Assembly (NCBI RefSeq): GCF_032883915.1
Contig: NZ_CP120717.1
Span: 1,841,697 to 1,905,696, forward strand
DNA from: Endozoicomonas sp. 8E
GTDB lineage: Bacteria; Pseudomonadota; Gammaproteobacteria; Pseudomonadales; Endozoicomonadaceae
Length of the DNA: 64,000 bases
Direction: 5' to 3'
Part shown: positions 1 through 8,700 of the stretch, one piece after another
Position numbering within the stretch: the first letter of the stretch is position 1
Layout of the letters: the number at the start of each line of letters is the position of its first letter
Made by a program: the position numbers and the translations under genes
Notes under the pieces: generated by a model
Seen by the model: the letters and a program-made list of their open reading frames with translations, nothing else
Told to the model about the DNA's origin: nothing
Database searches by the model: none

Positions 1-791
1 TCAGTGGTTTCTGGCGGTTGAGAGCTTTCTTCAACTGCAGGTTCATGAACATCCAGTTGACTCAGGGCATTGCTGTCACCGGCCAGACAAGCGTCGGCTG
101 CGGCAGTAATCGCAGCCAGCTGGGCCGTGATGTCATCGCTCATTTCAATGCTGCTCATCTGAACCATCGCATTGGCCCTGGAGCCCTCAGACTGCGCTGG
201 TTCAGGCTTTGGCTTTTCTGTTTCGGGCTGGACAGCCTCAACCTTGATTCCGGTTGGGTCTGGAGTCGGGCTGGGTATAGCTGGTGCAGACACGGGCTTG
301 GCCGCTGGGTGTTGAACGGCCTGAGTAGCAGCCGTCGACCCGGCTTCTGACTGTTGAGCAGAGCCATCAGTCGCTTCATTGCCAGCATTGCCGGATTTCA
401 TGGCAAGGCTTGGAGGTGTATTGGAATCACCTTCATTGATTTCTGCAAAAATGGAGGCCAGCTCTTTTTCAATGTTGGACTTGCGCTGACGCCGCTTCTT
501 TTTTGGCAGGATTTTTACCGTGCTGGTCTTATAGCCTTTGAGGCTATCGGCACCAAAAAAATCGATCGCGTCCTGCTCGAGCTCAGCCAGTTCTTCACGG
601 GACTCAGCTCTATCCCACTCCTCTACGGTAAATTCGTCTTCGCCGTGGATGCGGATTTCTCTGTAAAGCGGGTAGTCCATATTCTGGTGTGCGGCTGCCA
701 CCATTTTTTCCCACTGGCTTTCAAGGTCATTGCGAGTGGAGCCTACAAAAATTTGTTTTGTTACTTTATTAGTGACGGTGAAGATAATCAA
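1..791 (-). CDS. GIY-YIG-like N-terminal domain protein with long Pro/Ala/Glu tail (partial, runs off left edge)
   Basis: An open frame reads from a TTG at 791 to the window edge with no stop, about 263 codons. A GAAAGG sequence about ten bases upstream of the TTG is a plausible ribosome binding site, and an in-frame TAG lies just before it. The first 90 residues resemble a GIY-YIG nuclease fold: an opening beta strand with TNKVTKQIFVGSTR, then DYPLYREIRIHGEDEF, a Glu in ELEQDAIDFFG and a final GYKT. The usual GIY and the Arg after the second strand are not conserved, so catalysis is uncertain. A basic patch (KKKRRQRK) follows, then a low-complexity Pro/Ala/Glu/Ser region that fits a flexible linker. 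Function is unknown. The gene is transcribed away from the lectin-like gene at 1064, so 792-1063 is a divergent regulatory region. Confidence 0.6.
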   Translation of the reverse strand, partial: MIIFTVTNKVTKQIFVGSTRNDLESQWEKMVAAAHQNMDYPLYREIRIHGEDEFTVEEWDRAESREELAELEQDAIDFFGADSLKGYKTSTVKILPKKKRRQRKSNIEKELASIFAEINEGDSNTPPSLAMKSGNAGNEATDGSAQQSEAGSTAATQAVQHPAAKPVSAPAIPSPTPDPTGIKVEAVQPETEKPKPEPAQSEGSRANAMVQMSSIEMSDDITAQLAAITAAADACLAGDSNALSQLDVHEPAVEESSQPPETT

Positions 792-1018
792 CGCTGGATG
801 ACCTTTCTACTGACGGTGACAGGCGCGCAATTATACCTGCCGATTTTCTTCTGTGTAGTGGGGATTGTGCGCTATTCAAAAACTGTTTTAACGGATACCG
901 GGCTGGGGTGACATTGTAATGCTAAAAAAAGTAGGAAAATCCCGAAGCTCGAAGGGTTAATACACTTTTCTATCGGGCTGCAAAAGCCTCTGTTTTGTGA
1001 CTCTGATCGGCAATTAGC

Positions 1019-1055
1019 ATTTTGACAAAGAAGGGGGATCAGCTAATGTCAAAAT
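1019..1055. promoter_or_regulatory. Inverted repeat just upstream of the lectin-like gene
   Basis: ATTTTGACA at 1019-1027 is the exact reverse complement of TGTCAAAAT at 1047-1055, with a 19-base spacer. The right arm touches the AAAGGA ribosome binding site (1056-1061). It could be an operator or an mRNA hairpin occluding the start. No regulator was identified. Confidence 0.35.
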
Positions 1056-1063
1056 AAAGGATA

Positions 1064-2437
1064 GTGGCGACAAAGATGGCAGGTAAGTGGAACTACAAAA
1101 ATGGACTGGTGATTGTTCCTGTTTCATTACGGGGAACTTTGCTCTTCGGAGCTTTTAATCTTCTATCTGTTTTCTTCGTTTTTTTCCCGCTCCTGTCTGG
1201 GGCAGACGTCTCAGACGATCATCGGCCGGTTGAGCGTTTTGCCAATCAATTCTTCCTCCAGAAAGAGGACGCTCCCTATTGCCTGGGGCTGGATGTTGAA
1301 GGGGTTGAGTTTGCAACCTGTGTGCACCAGGACCCTGGGCAGGAAGGGATCTGTTATCCCGGAAATCGGGCAGTGATCAAACCCTGCGATGACAATAGTC
1401 CATCCCAGAAATGGCATTATAATTTCCAGACAAAGACTATCCATTATCAGGGCTTTGCTGCCAGCATGTGTCTGTCCAGAATGATAGAAACTCTGGAAAT
1501 GTTGCCCTGTGTAGAATCAACCAGCGCCCAGATCTGGCTATTTGATGAGCAAGGCAGATTGTCGAGTGCAACAGATCGTCAACAGGAGAAGGGATATATC
1601 GCGTTGCTTGATAAGAGTGATGATCCTGCACCCTTGTCATATCGGTATCTTGAGACGGATATGGGAGAGCGGCGCTGTTATAAGAATCTGTACACGGGAC
1701 AAACCGTCTGTGAGTTTGAGCGGCGACCTGTTAATGACCAAAGGCCCGAATCCGGTGAAGAGAAAGAGGCGTCCGAGCAAGAAGAGAAACCTGAAAAGCC
1801 CCTTCCTTCTGAAGAGATAATGCCGCCGGAAGAAGCGCAGCCTGAGGAAGAAAAAGTCCCACCTGTTTTGAGCTGGGAAGAGCGGCCTGAGAGAGCTTTC
1901 TGGGTCTCTGAGCGTTTGACAGAAGACATCCTGCTGCTGAATCAGAACCTGAGGCTTTGCCTCGGTGTCAGCGCCGCAGAGAGCTGTTTGTCCGAATCTC
2001 CTGACATAAGTAGCTGCTATTCATCGACATCTATTGAGCTGGGTGCTTGCGACAGCCAGAACAGTCAGGTTTGGCGCCATGACTTGTTAACCAAGCGAAT
2101 CTTTAATCGTGCTGCAGGTTACCGATATTGCCTGACTTGGCTGTCGGGAAACTTTTCTCTCTTACCCTGTTTTTCTGGCGGAAGTCCGTCTCAAAAGTGG
2201 TATTTTGCCCGTGGCAAGACCCCTGCATCCCCGGAAAGAGGGCGTCTGAGAACTATGTTGAACGGGGGCCTTGATCCTTATTCATACACTGAGGCATTGA
2301 CGTTGCCCATCACAGTCAACGAACAGAAGAAAAAGAAACCAGAAGAGCTAAAAGTGTACTTCGAGTGGTTAATTGGCAGGTGTGGCAGGCATCCTGTTAC
2401 CGGCGATTGGCTGGATGACTGTCCGGCCACTCCCTGA
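1064..2437 (+). CDS. Exported protein with two ricin-B-like (beta-trefoil, QxW) domains
   Basis: The 457-residue protein starts with GTG at 1064, or with ATG at 1076 four codons later; AAAGGA at 1056-1061 is closer to the GTG. Residues about 13-46 form a hydrophobic export segment or membrane anchor. Two similar halves follow, about residues 60-170 and 285-390. Each has the Cys pattern CLGL...C...PC and two QxW-type motifs: SQKWHY and AQIWLF in the first, SQVWRH and SQKWYF in the second. These are typical of ricin-B carbohydrate-binding trefoils. The halves are joined by a very acidic Glu/Pro-rich linker at about 225-275. No enzymatic domain is visible, so it probably binds glycans at or outside the envelope. 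Its 3' end overlaps the convergent rimI gene by 41 bases. Confidence 0.6.
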   Translation: MATKMAGKWNYKNGLVIVPVSLRGTLLFGAFNLLSVFFVFFPLLSGADVSDDHRPVERFANQFFLQKEDAPYCLGLDVEGVEFATCVHQDPGQEGICYPGNRAVIKPCDDNSPSQKWHYNFQTKTIHYQGFAASMCLSRMIETLEMLPCVESTSAQIWLFDEQGRLSSATDRQQEKGYIALLDKSDDPAPLSYRYLETDMGERRCYKNLYTGQTVCEFERRPVNDQRPESGEEKEASEQEEKPEKPLPSEEIMPPEEAQPEEEKVPPVLSWEERPERAFWVSERLTEDILLLNQNLRLCLGVSAAESCLSESPDISSCYSSTSIELGACDSQNSQVWRHDLLTKRIFNRAAGYRYCLTWLSGNFSLLPCFSGGSPSQKWYFARGKTPASPERGRLRTMLNGGLDPYSYTEALTLPITVNEQKKKKPEELKVYFEWLIGRCGRHPVTGDWLDDCPATP

Positions 2438-2882
2438 CGCTGAGATCCAGAGCCATAACAATAGCATCCTCAGCCTTATGGTCTTTGTTTGCCGGGTAGT
2501 AGTTTTCACGGCGGCCAATTTCACTGAAGCCAGACTTCAGATAGAGGTTGAACGCTTTTTTGTTGGATTCCCGCACTTCAAGAAACAGGGTATCTGCCAG
2601 CTCGGCTGCAGCGTCGATGAGGTGATTCAGCATGGCAGCACCATAGCCTTTGCCCTGCTCACTGCGAGAGACGGTCAGAATCAGCAGGCTGGCTTCTCCT
2701 GCAACCAGCATGACGACTCCCTGAGCAACAATTCTACCTTGGTGCTCGGCCACCATGCAGAGATCACCCGAGTCGATACTGTTCATGTAGTGCTTTTGAT
2801 TCCATGGATGAGGTCCGGCTTCCTGTTCGATAGTCGCCAGTTCTGGAAGATCCTGGTGAGTCATTGTTCTAAATGACAGCAT
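2397..2882 (-). CDS. rimI: Ribosomal protein S18 alanine N-acetyltransferase
   Basis: The 161-residue protein is a GNAT-fold acetyltransferase. Visible features are the N-terminal RTMTHQDLPELATIEQ, the acceptor-side segment HPWNQKHY, the acetyl-CoA loop RSEQGKGYGAAML (Q/RxxGxG/A type) and the C-terminal LEVRESNKKAFNLYLKSGF motif. These match RimI, which acetylates the N-terminal Ala of ribosomal protein S18. The neighbour upstream is holD-like, as in the holD-rimI arrangement of enterobacteria, and the two are probably co-transcribed across a 93-base gap. The extension after VMALDL (residues about 148-161) overlaps the convergent lectin-like gene. A second ATG six codons in could also be the start. 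Confidence 0.85.
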   Translation of the reverse strand: MLSFRTMTHQDLPELATIEQEAGPHPWNQKHYMNSIDSGDLCMVAEHQGRIVAQGVVMLVAGEASLLILTVSRSEQGKGYGAAMLNHLIDAAAELADTLFLEVRESNKKAFNLYLKSGFSEIGRRENYYPANKDHKAEDAIVMALDLSVREWPDSHPANRR

Positions 2883-2975
2883 ATAAGTTTTCTTTATCGT
2901 GATAACTGGGAAATATCAGGCGTTTGGCATCAGCGCCGACGGCTAAGCGTAATCGATTTTGTGCTCATGAGGTGG

Positions 2976-3797
2976 TTATGAAGGGGTCAGCTCCTTGATT
3001 ATCGGTGAAATATCCTGCCAGACTTCTGACTTAAGGGCTGGAAGTTTCATCAACTCATTAAGACCATGGGTGACGATGAAGTATTGATTGGAGTGAAGGC
3101 CCGTCTGCAAACCTCTCAGGTCGCTGAAATTTCGGCTTGGATCTATCACAAAACGGGCTGCTGCCTGACCGAATAGCAGAACCACTTTTCGTCTGGCCAG
3201 TCCAAACTGGTTACTGAGGTAGGCGCAAACTGCGTCGGCAGCAGCAGAGTCGTCCTGGCTCAGGTGCTCCATCAGGCCAGCATTGCCCAGTGGCCAGACA
3301 AACTCACTAAAAGGCAGAGTTTCAGACCCTGCAGGCAGTTGAATGGCACGAAGAAGATCGCTGAGTAATCGTTGGTGAAAGCGTGAAAATTGATTCAGTC
3401 CGGTGTGAGGCATTTCGGCGACCACCAGACAGTGTTCGTTGGCAGCCAGAGTGACCAGCCTGAACTTGCTGATTTCTGTTGGCCGGGATTCAGCAATAAG
3501 GTTCTGTTTTACAGGTGGTGCTGGCTCCGCATCTTGTTTCGTTTCAGCACGGCTGGAGATGCCCAGCAAATCTTTTGCTGAAGAAACACCTATGGCGCTT
3601 TCACGAAGTGGAGCTGAAGACGGATCGGAAGAAACGGTTGAGTGCTCGGGCTTAAACGCTTCCCCCGGCTCTTCCTCTAAAAGATCAAACGCCCTGGGGG
3701 GCAGTGCATTAGGCAGGATTTGCCTGGGGAACCAAGTCTGGATCCCCATGGCATCGAGGTAATGCTGTCGAGTTCGCTCGCTGATCCTGCCCTGCAT
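2976..3797 (-). CDS. HolD-like protein (DNA polymerase III psi subunit-like)
   Basis: This 273-residue protein begins with a peptide resembling the HolD N terminus: YLDAMGIQTWFPR compared with the LQQLGITQW segment of E. coli psi, which binds chi. The C-terminal half (from about residue 110) has alternating strand/helix blocks such as RLVTLAANEHCLVVAEMP, FVWPLGNAG and KVVLLFGQAAA. This is consistent with the uracil-DNA-glycosylase-like fold of psi. A Pro/Ser/Glu-rich linker of about 80 residues separates the parts, making it about twice the length of E. coli HolD. Position immediately upstream of rimI supports the call. The start lies five bases after the leuA stop, so translation is probably coupled to leuA; no strong ribosome binding site is visible. 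An anonymous family of the same fold remains possible. Confidence 0.55.
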   Translation of the reverse strand: MQGRISERTRQHYLDAMGIQTWFPRQILPNALPPRAFDLLEEEPGEAFKPEHSTVSSDPSSAPLRESAIGVSSAKDLLGISSRAETKQDAEPAPPVKQNLIAESRPTEISKFRLVTLAANEHCLVVAEMPHTGLNQFSRFHQRLLSDLLRAIQLPAGSETLPFSEFVWPLGNAGLMEHLSQDDSAAADAVCAYLSNQFGLARRKVVLLFGQAAARFVIDPSRNFSDLRGLQTGLHSNQYFIVTHGLNELMKLPALKSEVWQDISPIIKELTPS

Positions 3798-3802
3798 GGC
3801 TA

Positions 3803-5350
3803 TTAGAGGTTCCCTGTCTGTGGGTTGGTTTTTGGATGGTCAGCATTCAGCAAGTTCAAAGCATTGATGTAGGCTTTGGCAGAAGCGACCACAATATCGG
3901 TGTCTGCTCCGGAGCCATTGACAATGCGACCCTGCTTTTCCAGACGTACGCTGACGTCCCCCTGAGAATCAGTACCGCTGGTAATCGCGCTAACGTTATA
4001 CAATGCCAGACGGGCACCGGAATTAGCAATGCTTTCTATGGCTTTGAAGACCGCATCAACGGGGCCGTCTCCTGCGCTGCGTACTTCAATCTCATCAGAG
4101 TCTACTGCAATAACCAGACGCGCTTCAGGTGTTTTACCGGTGCTGGAGCCTGCTTCCAGCTCAAGCAGACGGTATTTCTCTTCTTCATTACCCGAGCGAA
4201 CATCACTGACCAGTGCCTGCAGGTCGTCATCGAAAATTTCAGATTTCTTGTCAGCCAGAACCTTGAAGCGGTTAAAGGCTTCGGTCAGTTCGTTACGATC
4301 AGCAAAAGTAATACCCAGCTCTTCCATTCGGGACTGAAAGGCGCTGCGGCCGGATAATTTACCAAGGGTCAGACGGTTGGTGTTCCAGCCAACGTCTTCA
4401 GCCTTCATGATCTCGTAGGTTTCGCGGTTTTTCAGAATGCCATCCTGGTGAATGCCGGATTCGTGAGCAAAAGCATTAGCACCAACAATGGCCTTGTTGG
4501 GCTGAACCGGAAAGCCGGTGATACCGGAGACCAGACGGGACGTAGGAACGATATGCTGAGTGTTGATGCCCGTTTCGACCTTGAGTTCGTCCTGGCGGGT
4601 GCGTATAGCCATAACGATTTCTTCAAGAGAGGCATTACCCGCTCGTTCTCCAAGGCCGTTGATGGTGCATTCAATCTGACGAGCGCCATTAACCACGGCT
4701 GACAGGGAGTTGGCCACTGCGAGCCCAAGGTCGTTGTGGCAATGAACCGAGAAGATGGCTTTGTCTGAATTGGGAACACGCTCAATCAGCTGGGCAATCA
4801 CGTTGCCGAACTGGTGAGGCAGGGCGTAGCCAACCGTGTCCGGAATGTTGATGGTGCGGGCACCAGCATCAATAACGGCTTCAATGACACGGCACATAAA
4901 GTCGATGTCAGATCGTCCAGCGTCTTCCAGAGAGAACTCAACATCGTCAATCAGATTACGGGCCAGCTTAACCGAAGACACTGCCTGTTCCAACACTTGC
5001 TCTGGCGTCATACAAAGTTTGTGTTTCATGTGCAGCGGGGAGGTTGCAATGAAGGTATGAATACGACCTTGAGCGGCTGGTTGCACAGCTTGCGCTGCTG
5101 CCTCAATATCTTTGGGCAGTGCCCGGGAAAGACTGCAGACAGTGCTGTCTTTAATGGTTTCAGCGATGCTCTTGACCGCTTCAAAATCGCCCGGGCTGGC
5201 AATGGCGAAGCCTGCTTCAATGACGTCAACTTTGAGTATTTCCAGAGATTTGGCAATCCGGACCTTCTCATCTTTGGTCATGGCTGCGCCGGGACTCTGT
5301 TCACCGTCTCTCAGGGTGGTGTCGAAAATAATAACCTGATCGTTGCTCAT
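3803..5350 (-). CDS. leuA: 2-isopropylmalate synthase
   Basis: The protein condenses acetyl-CoA and 2-oxoisovalerate in the first committed step of leucine synthesis. With ATG at 5350 it has 515 residues, the normal length of the long LeuA type; GGGAG sits nine bases upstream, so I prefer this start to one 35 codons earlier. The catalytic barrel shows [16 protein letters not shown], the metal-binding [14 protein letters not shown] and [15 protein letters not shown]. The C-terminal regulatory domain, where leucine feedback normally acts, is present ([18 protein letters not shown] and [12 protein letters not shown]). It is the first gene of a minus-strand group leuA, holD-like, rimI. No leucine-rich leader peptide is evident upstream. 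Confidence 0.95.
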   Translation of the reverse strand: MSNDQVIIFDTTLRDGEQSPGAAMTKDEKVRIAKSLEILKVDVIEAGFAIASPGDFEAVKSIAETIKDSTVCSLSRALPKDIEAAAQAVQPAAQGRIHTFIATSPLHMKHKLCMTPEQVLEQAVSSVKLARNLIDDVEFSLEDAGRSDIDFMCRVIEAVIDAGARTINIPDTVGYALPHQFGNVIAQLIERVPNSDKAIFSVHCHNDLGLAVANSLSAVVNGARQIECTINGLGERAGNASLEEIVMAIRTRQDELKVETGINTQHIVPTSRLVSGITGFPVQPNKAIVGANAFAHESGIHQDGILKNRETYEIMKAEDVGWNTNRLTLGKLSGRSAFQSRMEELGITFADRNELTEAFNRFKVLADKKSEIFDDDLQALVSDVRSGNEEEKYRLLELEAGSSTGKTPEARLVIAVDSDEIEVRSAGDGPVDAVFKAIESIANSGARLALYNVSAITSGTDSQGDVSVRLEKQGRIVNGSGADTDIVVASAKAYINALNLLNADHPKTNPQTGNL

Positions 5351-5898
5351 GGTTGCTGCTCCCGCTGTTCTTTTATCAGCTCTGTTTTTTTTGCTGCACT
5401 TTTTGTGCGCAGGGCTTTTTGAGAATGCCGGTATAGTTGATGCTGCTTGTGACAAGGGGCATTTTCTGCACCTGGCAGTCGGAATTTATTAAAGTGTAAT
5501 CATTTTTCTGACTTTGGAGTCAGAGGGCCAGACGGCCGGGGTCGAAGGTGAAATTAAATAATCTGCTCAAGGCAGTAGGAGTAGCAAGCGGGAAGGACGT
5601 AAGATGGACTTGGGAGTGAATACCACAGGCTCACGGGCAACTGTTACCCACGCATTGCTGCCGTTATTAGAGTCCCGGAAGATTTCGGGCTGTTGCTTAT
5701 CGTTCGCTATAGGCATCGTAATCACGCTCAGCGTTCTGAAATCAGCGTAAGGTTGTTTAATGGATTTGGAATGCACTATATCCTCTATAAACCGCTTTGC
5801 CAAGCCAGTTGATCCGGTTTTCGAGACTGGATAGGATTTGTGTCGATCCTATTTTCTTTCGCCAAGGGCGCCCCGCCCATCACAGGATAGCCGGACTC
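5351..5898. other. Divergent intergenic region leuA / yajG-like
   Basis: These 548 bases separate the leuA start (minus) from the lipoprotein start (plus) and must hold both promoters. I see no convincing gene in it. Open frames here either extend leuA or the lipoprotein without supporting start signals, or resemble nothing I recognise. Confidence 0.5.
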
Positions 5899-6468
5899 AT
5901 GAAAAAAACGTCACTTATTTTACTGGCAGCTCTCGCCCTGGCCGGATGTGCCCTGAGCCCCCAGGAAGTGGATGTAAACCCAAGAATTGCAGTGGAAAAG
6001 CCTGTTAAGCCATTGCGTGGAACAGTCAGTGTGACCGTTTATGACGAACGCTTGTCCCGCTCTCTTGGTCATCGTGGAGGGGTTTATTCCAATACCAACG
6101 CCATCACGACCAATGACCGCTTGACTCTGGCTATTCGCTCGGCAGTCGAGCTGGGTCTGAGAGAGATGGGGCTGACAGTCACTGAATCTGAAGATGTATC
6201 CCAGTTCCAGGTTTATCTTGATGATTTGGAATACAAGGTGCCTGAAGGCAGTTACATCACCCAGGTGAACCTGAAGGCAAAGGTCCGGGTCAGTGTTGTA
6301 AAAGGCGGTCAGCGTTTCGAAGGAGTCTACTCCAGCGAAATCAGTGAGCGTGTACCCAAGGCACCCTCTGATGAAAAGAACGAAGAACTGATCGATAAAG
6401 TGCTCAGTGACGTGCTGAGCAGAGCGTTGGCCGACCCGGGGTTGACAGGTTTTCTGAAACAGGCCTGA
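5899..6468 (+). CDS. yajG: YajG-type outer-membrane lipoprotein
   Basis: The 189-residue protein begins MKKTSLILLAALALAGCALS, a clean lipoprotein signal with lipobox LAGC (mature Cys at residue 18). The mature part matches the YajG/DUF family pattern: VNPRIAVEKP, then VTVYDERLSRSLGHRGG, an RSAVELGLREMGL helix, and a C-terminal DEKNEELIDKVLSDVLSRAL helix. The family's molecular role is not established; proteins are periplasm-facing lipoproteins with Asp at +3 rarely present, so outer-membrane location is inferred. I chose the internal ATG at 5899 over a frame opening at 5797 because the lipoprotein signal begins there. A hairpin follows 50 bases after the stop. Confidence 0.75.
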   Translation: MKKTSLILLAALALAGCALSPQEVDVNPRIAVEKPVKPLRGTVSVTVYDERLSRSLGHRGGVYSNTNAITTNDRLTLAIRSAVELGLREMGLTVTESEDVSQFQVYLDDLEYKVPEGSYITQVNLKAKVRVSVVKGGQRFEGVYSSEISERVPKAPSDEKNEELIDKVLSDVLSRALADPGLTGFLKQA

Positions 6469-6519
6469 GTCTTTATCTTGTTCAGCTGTCACCCATGGAT
6501 TATCGGTTAATCCTGTCTC

Positions 6520-6549
6520 GAACATCAGGCAACCTGAAATCTGATGTTC
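6520..6549 (+). terminator. Hairpin downstream of yajG-like gene
   Basis: GAACATCAG (6520-6528) pairs perfectly with CTGATGTTC (6541-6549) around a 12-base loop. No T-run follows, so it may be a weak or factor-assisted terminator, or simply an mRNA 3' structure. Confidence 0.4.
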
Positions 6550-6738
6550 TCACAGGCAGAAAAAATGCCTTGAGGAGCAGTCCCTTGAGGAATTTTTCCC
6601 TGTAATCATTGTCTACTCCTTTACAGGGTTTTCCAATCGGGTGCTATTGCAGCCTGAATGGCAACATTTTTGTGAATAACAATGATCTTTGTAGAGTCCA
6701 TGGGCTTTACGACAGTCTGTTAAAATGGAGAACAGATT

Positions 6739-7437
6739 ATGTATACATTTGGTTCTGATAACGGCGCTGGCCAAGCAGCGCCCCCGCTCCGTCAAGAAAC
6801 TGCTGCCACTGACCAGCCGCCTAGCTATGAGAGCACGGTGCAAGCCATTAATGCTGAACAGGCACAGTTTCATTCTCGCATGGTAGCCCTTCAAGAGCAG
6901 ACTGTCAGGCTGATCACAACTCAGTCGGAGGAGCACCAGTGTCGGCCAGAGCTATTTGCCAGACAACTGGCTAACTTTTTGATAGAGCGTTTTGGTTTGA
7001 CAGATACGCGACTTTCACCGGCTGCCAGCGTTACCAGTAGCGCTGATAGCACCCTTCAAAACCCTACCGAACCGGATCTATGGAACTGGGATGCCTGGCA
7101 AGCAGAGCTGTATAGCCCCCCTTACAATAATCGCAATGATGAGGAAGTATATTTAGTTATAAAGGAAGAAATTCTGGGGGCTGTTGAAATCAAACTCGAT
7201 GTTCATTTACGTAAACCGGAGCTGCTTAATCACTTTAAACTTCTACCTTCAGTCAAAAGGAGTGTTGGTGCCTGGAATCTTTCAGTTATGAATAGTTTTT
7301 TGCAAATGAAAGATGTGCTCCGTGATAAAGGCTTACCACTGACACCCATCATTAAGGATTGCATCAGTAATGGCCTGTTTACGAGAGCGTTCATTGATAA
7401 ACTGCATAAAATGGCAATCCCGGGCAGCGCCAGTTAG
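6739..7437 (+). CDS. Unknown 232-residue protein with an N-terminal PPSY motif
   Basis: ATG at 6739 is preceded by GGAGA nine bases upstream, a good ribosome binding site. I do not recognise the family. There is no signal peptide or membrane helix. Residues 1-35 are Gln/Ala/Pro-rich and contain QPPSYEST, which matches the PPxY peptide bound by eukaryotic WW domains; this may be chance. Residues about 36-80 look like an amphipathic helix (AEQAQFHSRMVALQEQTVRL). The C-terminal half (EEVYLVIKEEILGAVEIKLD to the end) looks like a globular helical domain. It stands alone between the yajG-like gene and the convergent hemH. A role as a host-directed effector is speculation. Confidence 0.6.
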   Translation: MYTFGSDNGAGQAAPPLRQETAATDQPPSYESTVQAINAEQAQFHSRMVALQEQTVRLITTQSEEHQCRPELFARQLANFLIERFGLTDTRLSPAASVTSSADSTLQNPTEPDLWNWDAWQAELYSPPYNNRNDEEVYLVIKEEILGAVEIKLDVHLRKPELLNHFKLLPSVKRSVGAWNLSVMNSFLQMKDVLRDKGLPLTPIIKDCISNGLFTRAFIDKLHKMAIPGSAS

Positions 7438-7505
7438 CAGAACAGGCAAACACGCTCAAAATCCTGAAAAAGGCAGCCACAAGCCAGGCATTCTTAAGAA
7501 GCGGG

Positions 7506-7520
7506 CCGGGCTCATCCCGG
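7506..7520. terminator. GC-rich hairpin between convergent genes
   Basis: CCGGG (7506-7510) pairs with CCCGG (7516-7520) around CTCAT, between the ends of the unknown gene and hemH. There is no T-run on either strand, so a bidirectional terminator is only possible. Confidence 0.25.
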
Positions 7521-7522
7521 GA

Positions 7523-8545
7523 TCAATTATGCAGCGGTTTCTCTAGCCATTGACTGACCAGCTTCGTCCAGGCAGGGTGACTGTTCAGGCAGGGAACGAG
7601 TTCCAGGGATTCACCGCCAGCCGCAATAAAGTCCTCTTTCGCTTCCATGCCAATCTCTTCAAGGGTTTCCAGACAGTCAGCCACGAATGCCGGGCAGATG
7701 ACCAGAACCTTTTTGATGCCCTGTTCTGCCAGTGATTTAATGGTACTGCTGGTAGCAGGTTCCAACCATTTGTCTCGCCCCAGTTTGGACTGGAAGGCGA
7801 CGGAGTATTTGTCCACCGGGATGTCGGCTTTCTCGACAAAGCAGGCGGTGGTTCTGTAGACCTGATGTCGGTAGCAGGTAAGATGAGCAGGTGATGCTTT
7901 CTGACAACAGTCGTCGGATTTCAGGCAGTGGGAACCTGTGCAGTCATCCTTACGGATGTGTCTTTCCGGAACACCGTGATAACTGAACACGATGTGATCA
8001 TAATCTTTTTCCAGATACTCTTTTGCACTTTCTACCAGTGCGTCAATGTAGGCATCGTGATTATAAAACACGGGGTGAACTTTCAATGTCACCGGCAGTT
8101 TGTAGTCTTTGATGATTTCCTCAGCTTTCTCTACCACTGTCTTGACGGTCGACATGGCGTAGTGTGGGTAGAGAGGGAACAGCAGAACTTCTTTGATCTC
8201 CGACTTGCTGGCCAGTCTGACCAGAGCGCTCTCCATGTCTGGCCTGCCATAACGCATGGCTAACTCCACTGGCATGGAAGTCAGCTTCTGGACTTCTTCA
8301 TGAAGGTCTTTACTGTTGCTGATTAGAGGTGAGCCCTTGTCAGTCCAGACAGAGGCGTAGGCTCTGGCGGATTGAGCCGGTCTTTTGGGCAGGACAAACA
8401 GGCTGACAATCATGCGTCTTACGAGCCAGGGCATGTCGATGACATTAGCATCCATCAGAAATTCATTCAGATAGTGTCGTACATCTTGTTCATGCGGGCT
8501 ATCGGGCGAACCCAGGTTGACCAGCAATGCTCCGGTATTTTCCAT
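7523..8545 (-). CDS. hemH: Ferrochelatase
   Basis: The 340-residue protein inserts ferrous iron into protoporphyrin IX, the last step of heme synthesis. Diagnostic segments are GALLVNLGSPDSP at the N terminus, FPLYPHYAMSTVKT, the active-site SYHGVPERHIRK with its conserved His, and CPAFVADCLETLEEIGMEA. A Cys cluster DCTGSHCLKSDDCC follows the catalytic His. Many bacterial ferrochelatases carry such Cys residues, in some cases as iron-sulfur ligands; whether a cluster forms here is unknown. AGGAAG lies about ten bases upstream of ATG 8545. It is transcribed in the same direction as prmC-prfA-hemA, 155 bases downstream of prmC, so a heme-linked transcription group is possible. Confidence 0.95.
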   Translation of the reverse strand: MENTGALLVNLGSPDSPHEQDVRHYLNEFLMDANVIDMPWLVRRMIVSLFVLPKRPAQSARAYASVWTDKGSPLISNSKDLHEEVQKLTSMPVELAMRYGRPDMESALVRLASKSEIKEVLLFPLYPHYAMSTVKTVVEKAEEIIKDYKLPVTLKVHPVFYNHDAYIDALVESAKEYLEKDYDHIVFSYHGVPERHIRKDDCTGSHCLKSDDCCQKASPAHLTCYRHQVYRTTACFVEKADIPVDKYSVAFQSKLGRDKWLEPATSSTIKSLAEQGIKKVLVICPAFVADCLETLEEIGMEAKEDFIAAGGESLELVPCLNSHPAWTKLVSQWLEKPLHN

Positions 8546-8700
8546 CCCTACTTCCTGCCTACCTTGAGAAATCTTTGATTGTCAGATGCGAAAAATATTC
8601 TCTATCGCACACGACTGTTTAAGGGGTTACTGCTTCAGCTAAGAGCAGTGGAGTATAACCAAACGTAAGCATAGGGGAAATGCAGCTATCAGGCTCCGGT

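Noticed and set aside
18..911. Plus-strand open frames of 110 and 185 codons
   Set aside because: They are antisense to the GIY-YIG-like frame on the minus strand, which has protein-like composition and a ribosome binding site.
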